NCBI GenBank assembly: GCA_963969365.1
Contig: OZ017757.1
Span: forward strand, 2,604,001 to 2,668,000
Direction: 5' to 3'
Source: Asterochloris sp. CNOR1
Lineage: Eukaryota; Chlorophyta; Trebouxiophyceae; Trebouxiales; Trebouxiaceae
Length of the DNA stretch: 64,000 bases
Shown: one piece after another, positions 33,241 through 43,500 of the stretch
How positions within the stretch are numbered: position 1 is the stretch's first letter
How the letters are laid out: each line of letters starts with the position of its first letter
Made by a program: the position numbers and the translations under genes
Notes under the pieces: model-generated
Databases searched by the model: none
Seen by the model: only the letters and a program-made list of their open reading frames with translations
What the model was told of the DNA's origin: nothing

Positions 33241-36200
33241 ATGCCAGCGAACGGCTCGCAGATTTGTGACTGGTGTCCCGGTCAGGGCCCTTTTTCAGAG
33301 CATTCCCTGCGATTGCATCAGTCGTTACCAAAGTGCCGCAAGCGAAGGGCTCTTGTTTCCGCGCAATATACTTCACCATCGGCGTCGGAGCCACCATCAG
33401 CTGATGACACTGCTCATTTCTATGATGGAAACGATGATCTGCCAGACACAGGTGCAGATGCTTGGGAGGAGCCTCAGCAGCTAGACCAGCAACAGCCCTC
33501 ACAGCAACAGCAGCGAGAGCTGCAGCCTGAGTTGCAGCTGGCAGATGGCTTGGCGCTCAACCCCCTCACCAGGCAGTATGAGCAGGCTCTCACACCTGCT
33601 GTTGTGGCTGCCGAGCCCCTGCCTGGGCTCCCTGATGACACAGGTTGTGAAGACAACTCCATTGGCAGCCTGCCAGAGGAGTATAGGCTCCTCAGGGATG
33701 CTCTCGCCGACCTGCCGACAGCCTCCAAGGATGCAGTGTTGCGCATATTGCACGTCCTAACTTCAACCCGCAGAACGTGCCGTGGAGGAATGCCCAGGAG
33801 TTCAACCAGTATCTAGACATTAACGCAGCCCAGGTGGGTGGTTGCCAGTCTCTCAAAGTCTGGCGGCTTGTTGCAGTACATGTGCTGGCACTCGGCTTGC
33901 CCCTCAAGCTAGCACTTGAGGCTGTCCCATTATTTGCAGGACTGGAAGCCTGCCCATGTAAGTATTGTAGTCAAAGGCAGTGAGTACACATTTCCTTTTT
34001 CGTACCGCGCTTCCTTGGAGCCGCTGGCAGAGCTTGTGCGCAGTAGGAAGGTGTGCAGTCACCTGATCCATAGAGTCTGGCAGGCCAGTGTAGTGGCACT
34101 TCATGCTGCTGTGTAGCTGTGCAACATTGCAGACTGCGTGCTACTCTGCATTTGAATCATACAAGCCACAATGCATATCGTCTGTTGTTGCCTTGCAATG
34201 GCAACATGCATGTGCAGGCAGGGCGTCTTGCCTGGGATGGCAACCACTGCTTTTCAGAAGCTGGAGACAGAGTCTGGAGCTCATTCCACAATGCAGATTG
34301 GCTGAGACGCAATCAGGCAGGCCTGTGTTCTCGCTTTGGCTGAACACTGCACAGGCACCACTGCGGACAGATGTTGCTGGGCTGCACACCAGCTGCACTG
34401 GCCACCCCACTGCAGACAACAGTTGCTGTGTTGACACCAGTTGCACTGGCACCTATGCAGACTAATTGCTTTGCTGCTCACCAAGTGCAGGAGCGTCTAA
34501 AGGGGTATGTATGTCCCTGGATTGGTTACAATGATGGCACCATTCTTGAGCGAGATGGCGACCGAAAAGCACACCCTGTTGTCATATTCTGCCCCCTTCA
34601 GCCCCTGAGCCACATGCTGTCGCGCGATGGCTACCGCCGTGTGGCACTGCTACCCTCTGTGGATGCCAGCAGCTTCCCAGGCAGCAACCTAGACGATAAA
34701 AGGGATAACATGTGAGTCTTGACACTTCTGTCCTCTTTCAAAGTCAAGCCCTTGGCAGAGACTCTCTCTGCTCTGAGAAGACATTTGTGTGTTGTCTGCT
34801 GCGCCCATCTGCACACACTGTGGTGTTGAAACATTCCCCCTGTTGCAGCCTGCTTTCAGATCTTCAGAGACGTCTGGATGCTGTCTGCATCAGAATTTTC
34901 TTGGCAGACTGGAAGGAAGCAAGTTTCAGGTGATCAGTAGCAGGTAGCACAACCCAGTGACAGCATTCATGGTGCTGCAGAATGACTGTGCCTCCAGACT
35001 CTGTAGGTGGCCTACCACAGGCTGCCTGACAGACTTGCGTGGGGCCAACAGCCACCTGCCTCCTGCCTTGGTCTGGCAGCAGTCGAGCGAAGTCTACAAT
35101 CTCGATGTGCTGTGCAGTGGCACCATATTTAAGGACGCAGACGGCATTGAAAGGCGTTGCTACCCATTGCTAGCTTTCTGGATTGCCGACCGCAAGGCCG
35201 CCAATGCCCTGCTGAACATCAAGCACCACCCTGCCTACTACTCTGACCCATGGGACCTGGTCCGCAAGGACAGCCTGGACCAGTACGACAGGACGTTTGA
35301 GCCCAGGACGGCAGCCGCCATGAAGCAGGTCAGGCTGTAGATGGGTGCTGACTTATGAGGTTGCATGGGACTGCTGAGGTCCAAACAGTCTCAGCCTGGG
35401 ACTATCGAGGCCCCATTAGGCCCAGCCTGAGACTATCAAGGCCCAACTAGTCCCAGCCTGGCAGGTGACTGCCCTGGTGATGTAGGCTGCACTGGCCTCA
35501 CACAACCCATGTTGTGCCGTCTTGCAAGGTGGTCAAAGCTGCCAAGGCGCTGCTGGCGAAGGGCGAGGAGAAAGAGGCGCTCCAGAAGCTTGATTCGGTC
35601 TCCCTCCACGAGGCCGAGATGGTAAGGTCTCCATGCTTACCTGAAGACCTGTTGCCTTGTGGTGGGTGCACGCATACATGTTGTTTTCTTGATGATGGAC
35701 CTCATTTGCAGAAGGGGCCTCACAAACTTGACATTTGAGCTGTTGCCTCCCATCATTCTTCTGCAACCTGCCATCCAAGGCAGTCGTTTTCGTGCTGTGA
35801 TGCTGACATCTCTCGAGTTTGGCGCTGCAGACTTGCCTATATGGGTTCAACACTGATGTAGACTGCCATCACCTCGTCTTCCCTGACGCAATGCACAACA
35901 CCAGCTGTGGCCTCATCAAGCACCTCTTTGACGTCACTGAGAAGAAACTGCATGCCAGTGGCCAGTACAACATCGTCAAGGAGCGCTTCAAGCAGGTTCC
36001 TTCCTACATGGACCTGCACTTGCCCGCCAAGCGCCTCGTCGCCAAGAACATCACAGCAACACAGCGGCACAGCCTGGGGGCTTGCATGCCCGTGTGTCTG
36101 CTTGGCTTGGAGGACATGGAGCCCTACTGTCACGCTTTCACAGGTGCAAGGACGCTCTGCAGAAATTGCTTTGGTAACGTGGCAACATGCATGGCCACCA

Positions 36201-38550
36201 GACACTGCCTGTGGCATGCCCAGCTGACGGGCTGGGTTGACGGTGACTCAGCATGCCTGCCTTCAAGCAGTAGAGAGTGGCCCTCCTTGCTCACTGACGG
36301 CCAGCCTGTACTGCCGGTGCCAATTTCAGGCCAGAGAGGCACTCTGCCTGCCCTCAGTGCGCTTCTATAACTTACGGCCCCCCTGTGATTTGTGTTGCAG
36401 CTCTGATGGAGTGGAGTGACCTCAGAGACATGCGGCAACACACCGAGCACACCATCGCAGCTGTACAAGACGCCAGGGTCAGGTACGCCACAGCATCACA
36501 CGATGAGTGCAAAGCATGCCATGTTCAACGACGGCTGTGGTGGCTGGGCAGTCTTGTGTTACATCAGCGCTGCTAGGTGGTGGCTATGGTTCAGCAATCA
36601 GCATTGCCCAGGCTCCACCTTGGTGCCTTGGTACCCAGTGTGTGCACGCCACACTGCAGGTTTCAGAGCGCGGCAGTGGGCTTGGGGGACAAGTCCTGGG
36701 CTTTTCCCAAATTCTATGACATGTTCAAGTTTGGGGAGCTCATTCGCGAGTTTGGCAGCGTCGCCATCGCGAGTGCCTCCTACGGGGAGCGCAGTCACAA
36801 GGACTTCAAAGCAGCTAAGCTGTTCACTAACAACCACAAGGCTACCCTGATGAACCAGGTCTGCGCACTGCATGGCATTCGTCAGCTGCATCCAGACACG
36901 ATTGTGGACACTTTCGGCCGCCAGAAGTCTCATGCAAGACTGCACGCTCTCAGGTGCTGCTCATTGTGTGACCCCGCTGACCACTGTGGCACATCTCAAA
37001 GCTTGATGCTGAGTGTGCTTGTGCTGCCCGTGGCGCGCTATGCATCTCTGTTGCCACTACATCCTTGTGATGCAGATCAGCAAGCAGGTCAGGCGACTGG
37101 ATGGTGTGCGGCAAGCTCAGGAGGACATGTATGAGGCGCCTGGGCACAGGGCGATGAGTGTGGTGAGCGCATTTGTAGCCTCAGTGCATGCAGTGCTGTG
37201 ACAGGCCAGCAAGCAAGTCTGCTCACTCAGCCTGTGGCAGCTCAGCCTGTGCCAGCGTCGTGACTGACAACGTTTCAGCCTCATGCAGGCCCAGAAGGCG
37301 CTCAAGTCCGGCTTGCCACACATGACAATCAGGGGCGGGGATGTTGACTACCGGGCCTTCCATCAGGATTCACTGAACAGACTTGGCTCTCTCAGTGACA
37401 CAGAGCGTGAGCTGCTGCAACAACAGCCAGAGTTGCAACAGCTCTACAAAGCAGTGTGCCTCATGCTGGCAGGCTACCCCACGCGGAATCCCCAGGACCC
37501 TGAGGCCACATTGCTGGCAAGGCTGCCGAAGCTGAGCTATCCAAAGGTGAGCAGAATCTGCACAACCTGCGCCTGCGGGGTTGTCCGACAGGTCAGGTCA
37601 GGTCAGCACGCGAGTTGGCGCCTGTGTGGAGCTGTGGCAGGCTGAAGCGCTATTGGTCGTGCGGGTCGGGCATGTGTCTGTAGCAGCTGCCACTCAAACA
37701 CCATTGGGTGACATGTGACAGGGGTGTGGAGGCAGTGCCCCCTGTGGGGGCAGGGTCCCCCTTGTCCTGGGAGTCCCTGGATCTAAGCTGGCCCTTGCCC
37801 ACCGCATGCGATGCACACCACTGATGGCCTTCCCAAGTGAAGTTCAGTCTGGTGTCTGCATGTTGCGTGTGCCTTGCATGCTTTGCAGGTCAAGGTTAGC
37901 TCAGCTTTGGGCGTTGCCTATGAGCGCAGGGTGGGCGATGATATGGTTGGAGCCACATTGAGGGCCTCGCCAAGCTTTGGCAGCCCTGGTCACCCAGTCT
38001 TTGATGACGTTGCAGTCAGGTGTGAGCGCAAAGACTGCTTGTTATGTGGATAAAAGGAGCAGCCCGCTTGGTTGCATGATAGGGTCGCACTGCGCTTGGT
38101 ATCCCTGCCATGATCAGGCATGCTCCTCTGTCCAAACCCAGGTCACGCTGGGCCATATTAGTTGCTCAAGTTTGCATGGCCTGCTGCCAATACACCAGAT
38201 CACACTGGTGCTGCAGGGGCAATGCTGACCAGATTTGGTTTGCACAGCTCAGACTGCTATTCAGCTACAGAAGCAACCACAGCGGGAAGATGATCGCAGC
38301 AGCATTTGTGCGCTGGTATGATGCAGCTGACACTCGCAACAGGCTGCCTTCTAAAGGACGCCTTCTGAAAGGCCGCCAGGACAGGCCGCTGAGGGGCATG
38401 CAGCGCCTCAAGTGGGCCACTCTGAAGGAGGGACGCACGGAACTCCCACACTACGACTGTATCCTTGCAGATAGGATCATCAGGCCCGTTTACATCCAGC
38501 CAGACCCCACATGCCCTCAGCGCTATTATTTCAACCACTACGTGAAGTGA
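33241..38550 (+). CDS. Plavaka/CACTA-like transposase, copy 1
   Basis: Exon 1 starts at ATG 33,241 with a zinc-finger-like start (ICDWCPGQGPFSEHSLRLHQ) and a Gln-rich acidic stretch. A short segment NFNPQNVPWRNAQEFNQYLD (to 33,832) lies in another frame. Further exons: near 33,940 (DWKPAHVSIVVKGSEYTFPF); 34,489-34,711 (RKAHPVVIFCPLQPLSHMLS); to 35,331 (RRCYPLLAFWIADRKAANAL); near 35,830-36,140 (HHLVFPDAMHNTSCGLIKHL); 36,400-36,482; 36,660-36,858 (AFPKFYDMFKFGELIREFGS, then SYGERSHKDFKAAKLF). Next are exons near 37,080, 37,280-37,546 and 37,889-38,019, and a last exon to 38,550 (ILADRIIRPVYIQPDPTCPQ). The order PVVIFxPL, YPLLAFxxAD, PDAMHxxxxGLIKHL, FPKFY...FG, GERSHKDFK matches Plavaka-type transposases. 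The usual Cys pair after the AD motif is not seen. The frame change near 33,755 is either a missed intron or an inherited lesion. Confidence 0.75.
35383..35462. repeat. ~33-bp tandem repeat inside transposon copy 1
   Basis: CCCAGCCTGGGACTATCGAG-like units followed by GCCCCATTAGG / GCCCAACTAGT repeat about 2.3 times in a transposase intron; copy 2 has the same array at about 43,665-43,745. Confidence 0.7.
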
Positions 38551-38649
38551 TGATGCCAAGTTGTAACTCCCTCAATGACAGCTGTATTGGCCGTGCCACA
38601 CATCTGGTACTGCTCGGCCCTATGCCACACGCCACTGTAATATGTACAT

Positions 38650-38920
38650 TGGTGTCTATGGACACCATTTTGCACCAAACTTTTTGTACAGATATGTGCA
38701 ACATGACCCAACCCGTACATGACAGTAGAATGAAGTACAGGTACCAAAATGTTGTTTACTGCACAAGCACAATTTTGTACAACTTTGTATCTCTAAGTCA
38801 TTGTACAAAATAAGCAGTCATGCAAAGCGGCACACAAGCTTGTGTTACCAATGTGTACAGGTGCCAAGCTTTGCACCGCTTTGTGCCAAGCTTTTGGTGC
38901 AGTTTGTGTACTAGTGCAAA
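38650..38920 (+). repeat. subterminal repeats (right end, copy 1)
   Basis: Dense words such as TTTTTGTACAG, GTACAGGTACCAAAATG, TTTTGTACAAC, TTGTACAAAATA and two versions of GCCAAGCTTTGCACCGCTTT / GCCAAGCTTTTGGTGCAG lie just inside the right terminal repeat, downstream of the transposase stop. Confidence 0.6.
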
Positions 38921-38924
38921 CTGC

Positions 38925-38958
38925 CCTACAGATCTGTGCTGTTCGCACTCTTCAGATG
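38925..38958 (-). repeat. right terminal inverted repeat of transposon copy 1
   Basis: 34 bp ending CACTCTTCAGATG; inverted match to 29,767-29,800. Confidence 0.88.
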
Positions 38959-39329
38959 CCAGCGGTCACTGACTCGCTGAGTCAGCGCTGAGGGCTGCCA
39001 TGCAGGTGTGCAACACCCCTTGTGGTAAGATCATGATCAGGCATGCACCCTGTAGGCTACATCGGTTGCAGGGCTTTTGGTGCGGGTCAGGCATATTGCA
39101 CCAGCTGCCACTTTTGAGCGCTGCCAAGCACATGGGCTGTGCAGGATCAGCTGACAAAGTTAAGACTGCAGCAGTGTGCTTTTGTGGCTCCTGGCTGGTA
39201 CGTGCACTGACTGAAATTGCTATTTAGTGTGGCCAGATATCATCGATGCTTCAGCTGTGTACTGTCAAGCTGCCAGGCATGTTGAGACACTGCTGACGCT
39301 GCCACGTGCGAGCCCTTGCAAGGGCTGAA

Positions 39330-39660
39330 AATGCTGGCAGGGGCTCAGATCGCTGCCATACGACTGCTGCCATACGACTGCTGCCCCTGTTGGCTTACTC
39401 TTGCGACTTCAGCAGGGTCAGGACGCTGGGGCTGGCCGCCAGCAGGGCGGGTCTTGGTCTTGTTCTTCTTACTTTTGGCCATGGGGACGTCCTGCAGCAG
39501 TAGGATGCTGAGTGAGAGTGCAGCAAAGCTTCCAGGGCCGTTGAGGGGCACGCCGGCCCTAATGTCTGCAAAGGCATGTTGCTGCTGCCTCCAATCGCCT
39601 CACCGAAGTCAATCAATGTGGTCGGCGCAGCGCCACCTCGGAGAGACAGACTGAGTCTGG
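39330..39660 (-). CDS. hypothetical minus-strand exons in the spacer
   Basis: Coding-like segments read TTLIDFGEAIGGSSNMPLQ, then, after a possible TTGCAG acceptor, DIRAGVPLNGPGSFAALSLS, and after CTGCTGCAG, DVPMAKSKKNKTKTRPAGGQ. The last part is strongly basic. I do not recognise a family; the LIDFGEA string resembles a kinase DFG but no HRD or other kinase motif is near. If the spacer is inverted, this gene originally ran in the opposite direction, away from the kinase start. Confidence 0.3.
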
Positions 39661-39760
39661 CGAAGCAGCCCAGATGCACCCAGCAGCAGTGACAGAGATG
39701 TGATGAGAACTTTCTGTTTTTCACGAAGATGATTGATTTGCGCACACCAGGACAGACAGC

Positions 39761-40142
39761 ATGAATCTTGACAGCAGTCTAAGCATGGGTCTCTGCCAGG
39801 CCCCTTGGCACCCAGACTGGCTCATGCAGACGGGCCCCATCGGCTACGGAAGTGGTGGAAAGGTGTATAGATGTTGTGATGCCTCAGGCCGACTCTATGC
39901 TGTCAAGGTAAATTCATGCTGCATCAAGAGGCAGGGACCACATTGCAACAGCAGCTGCTGCAGCAAGCCACCTCTGCCTTGTGCTTTCAGGTGGCCAAGA
40001 GTTGGATCTGGCCGTCTCCTGCGCGGGAGGCTGACATGCATCATATGATGCGGCGCCTGTCTGGCAGCAGCCACACTGTGCAGATGGAGTTGGCCTCCTC
40101 TGCCTACCAGGATGGGCAGAAACACTCTTACCTTGTGCTGGA
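39761..40142 (+). pseudogene. 5' half (N-lobe) of the split protein kinase gene
   Basis: Exon 1 (39,761-39,907) starts MNLDSSLSMGLCQAPWHPDW and encodes a textbook glycine loop, GPIGYGSGGKVYRC, then GRLYAVK with the catalytic Lys at a GTAAAT donor. Exon 2 (39,991-40,142, acceptor TTTCAG) encodes helix C (READMHHMMRRL) and the beta-5 strand to the hinge (QKHSYLVL plus two bases GA), with donor GTGAGT. Transposon copy 2 begins 29 bp after the donor, so no C-lobe exon follows on this strand. The missing third base and next residues (G, then TAC CTG AGT, i.e. E-YLSGPG) are at 29,428 on the minus strand left of transposon copy 1. This is the front half of that gene, now in opposite orientation. The start ATG is the first in frame after upstream stops. 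Confidence 0.75.
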
Positions 40143-40171
40143 GTGAGTCCTTGCTTTCCAGGGCAGTCTGA

Positions 40172-40205
40172 CATCTGAAGAGTGCGAACAGCACAGATCT
40201 GTAGG
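40172..40205 (+). repeat. left terminal inverted repeat of transposon copy 2
   Basis: 34 bp starting CATCTGAAGAGTGC, in the GA variant also seen at the right end of copy 1. Confidence 0.88.
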
Positions 40206-40579
40206 GCAGTTTGCACTAGTACACAAACTGCACCAAAAGCTTGGCACAAAGCGGTGCAAAGCTTGGCACCTGTACACATTGGTAACACAAGCTTGTGTGC
40301 CGCTTTGCATGACTGCTTATTTTGTACAATGACTTAGAGATACAAAGTTGTACAAAATTGTGCTTGTGCAGTAAACAACATTTTGGTACCTGTACTTCAT
40401 TCTACTGTCATGTACGGGTTGGGTCATGTTGCACATATCTGTACAAAAAGTTTGGTACAAAATGGTGTCCATAGACACCAATGTACATATTACAGTGGCG
40501 TGTGGCATAGGGCCGAGCAGTACCAGATGTGTGGCACGGCCAATACAGCTGTCATTGAGGGAGTTACAACTTGGCATCA

Positions 40580-43500
40580 TCACTTCACGTAGTGGTTGAA
40601 ATAATAGCGCTGAGGGCATGTGGGGTCTGGCTGGATGTAAACGGGCCTGATGATCCTATCTGCAAGGATACAGTCGTAGTGTGGGAGTTTCGTGCGTCCC
40701 TCCTTCAGAGTGGCCCACTTGAGGCGCTGCATGCCCCTCAGCGGCCTGTCCTGGCGGCCTTTCAGAAGGCGTCCTTTAGAAGGCAGCCTGTTGCGAGTGT
40801 CAGCTGCATCATACCAGCGCACAAATGCTGCTGCGATCATCTTCCCGCTGTGGTTGCTTCTGTAGCTGAATAGCAGTCTGAGCTGTGCAAACCAAATCTG
40901 GTCAGCATTGCCCCTGCAGCACCAGTGTGATCTGGTGTATTGGCAGCAGGCCATGCAAACTTGAGCAACTAATATGGCCCAGCGTGACCTGGGTTTGGAC
41001 AGAGGAGCATGCCTGATCATGGCAGGGATACCAAGCGCAGTGCGACCCTATCATGCAACCAAGCGGGCTGCTCCTTTTATCCACATAACAAGCAGTCTTT
41101 GCGCTCACACCTGACTGCAACGTCATCAAAGACTGGGTGACCAGGGCTGCCAAAGCTTGGCGAGGCCCTCAATGTGGCTCCAACCATATCATCGCCCACC
41201 CTGCGCTCATAGGCAACGCCCAAAGCTGAGCTAACCTTGACCTGCAAAGCATGCAAGGCACACGCAACATGCAGACACCAGACTGAACTTCACTTGGGAA
41301 GGCCATCAGTGGTGTGCATCGCATGCGGTGGGCAAGGGCCAGCTTAGATCCAGGGACTCCCAGGACAAGGGGGACCCTGCCCCCACAGGGGGCACTGCCT
41401 CCACACCCCTGTCACATGTCACCCAATGGTGTTTGAGTGGCAGCTGCTACAGACACATGCCCGACCCGCACGACCAATAGCGCTTCAGCCTGCCACAGCT
41501 CCACACAGGCGCCAACTCGCGTGCTGACCTGACCTGACCTGTCGGACAACCCCGCAGGCGCAGGTTGTGCAGATTCTGCTCACCTTTGGATAGCTCAGCT
41601 TCGGCAGCCTTGCCAGCAATGTGGCCTCAGGGTCCTGGGGATTCCGCGTGGGGTAGCCTGCCAGCATGAGGCACACTGCTTTGTAGAGCTGTTGCAACTC
41701 TGGCTGTTGTTGCAGCAGCTCACGCTCTGTGTCACTGAGAGAGCCAAGTCTGTTCAGTGAATCCTGATGGAAGGCCCGGTAGTCAACATCCCCGCCCCTG
41801 ATTGTCATGTGTGGCAAGCCGGACTTGAGCGCCTTCTGGGCCTGCATGAGGCTGAAACGTTGTCAGTCACGACGCTGGCACAGGCTGAGCTGCCACAGGC
41901 TGAGTGAGCAGACTTGCTTGCTGGCCTGTCACAGCACTGCATGCACTGAGGCTACAAATGCGCTCACCACACTCATCGCCCTGTGCCCAGGCGCCTCATA
42001 CATGTCCTCCTGAGCTTGCCGCACACCATCCAGTCGCCTGACCTGCTTGCTGATCTGCATCACAAGGATGTAGTGGCAACAGAGATGCATAGCGCGCCAC
42101 GGGCAGCACAAGCACACTCAGCATCAAGCTTTGAGATGTGCCACAGTGGTCAGCGGGGTCACACAATGAGCAGCACCTGAGAGCGTGCAGTCTTGCATGA
42201 GACTTCTGGCGGCCGAAAGTGTCCACAATCGTGTCTGGATGCAGCTGACGAATGCCATGCAGTGCGCAGACCTGGTTCATCAGGGTAGCCTTGTGGTTGT
42301 TAGTGAACAGCTTAGCTGCTTTGAAGTCCTTGTGACTGCGCTCCCCGTAGGAGGCACTCGCGATGGCGACGCTGCCAAACTCGCGAATGAGCTCCCCAAA
42401 CTTGAACATGTCATAGAATTTGGGAAAAGCCCAGGACTTGTCCCCCAAGCCCACTGCCGCGCTCTGAAACCTGCAGTGTGGCGTGCACACACTGGGTACC
42501 AAGGCACCAAGGTGGAGCCTGGGCAATGCTGATTGCTGAACCATAGCCACCACCTAGCAGCGCTGATGTAACACAAGACTGCCCAGCCACCACAGCCGTC
42601 GTTGAACATGGCATGCTTTGCACTCATCGTGTGATGCTGTGGCGTACCTGACCCTGGCGTCTTGTACAGCTGCGATGGTGTGCTCGGTGTGTTGCCGCAT
42701 GTCTCTGAGGTCACTCCACTCCATCAGAGCTGCAACACAAATCACAGGGGGGCCGTAAGTTATAGAAGCGCACTGAGGGCAGGCAGAGTGCCTCTCTGGC
42801 CTGAAATTGGCACCGGCAGTACAGGCTGGCCGTCAGTGAGCAAGGAGGGCCACTCTCTACTGCTTGAAGGCAGGCATGCTGAGTCACCGTCAACCCAGCC
42901 CGTCAGCTGGGCATGCCACAGGCAGTGTCTGGTGGCCATGCATGTTGCCACGTTACCAAAGCAATTTCTGCAGAGCGTCCTTGCACCTGTGAAAGCGTGA
43001 CAGTAGGGCTCCATGTCCTCCAAGCCAAGCAGACACACGGGCATGCAAGCCCCCAGGCTGTGCCGCTGTGTTGCTGTGATGTTCTTGGCGACGAGGCGCT
43101 TGGCGGGCAAGTGCAGGTCCATGTAGGAAGGAACCTGCTTGAAGCGCTCCTTGACGATGTTGTACAGGCCACTGGCATGCAGTTTCTTCTCAGTGACGTC
43201 AAAGAGGTGCTTGATGAGGCCACAGCTGGTGTTGTGCATTGCGTCAGGGAAGACGAGGTGATGGCAGTCTACATCAGTGTTGAACCCATATAGGCAAGTC
43301 TGCAGCGCCAAACTCGAGAGATGTCAGCATCACAGCACGAAAACGACTGCCTTGGATGGCAGGTTGCAGAAGAATGATGGGAGGCAACAGCTCAAATGTC
43401 AAGTTTGTGAGGCCCCTTCTGCAAATGAGGTCCATCATCAAGAAAACAACATGTATGCGTGCACCCACCACAAGGCAACAGGTCTTCAGGTAAGCATGGA

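Larger units (their letters stand above)
29767..38958 (+). mobile_element. DNA transposon copy 1 (CACTA-related, Plavaka-like), 9.2 kb
   Basis: Ends are 34-bp terminal inverted repeats: CATCTGAAGAGTGC, two variable bases, then ACAGCACAGATCTGTAGG. Left and right ends differ only at those two bases. The element holds a plus-strand transposase (33,241-38,550) and a divergent minus-strand gene (32,767-30,247), with subterminal GTAC-containing repeats at both ends. The flanks read GCAG before A-CATCTG and CAG after CAGATG-C, compatible with a 3-bp CAG target duplication if one terminal base is counted as element, but this is weak. A near-identical inverted copy lies at 40,172-49,357. Confidence 0.85.

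Noticed and set aside
35383-35462. The 33-bp tandem array inside the transposon as part of a larger satellite
   Set aside because: It has only about 2.3 units, is confined to a transposase intron and occurs identically in both copies, so it is simply part of the element.
39330-39660. LIDFGEA string as evidence for a third kinase in the spacer
   Set aside because: No catalytic loop, SPE or C-lobe motif lies near it; one short match is not enough.
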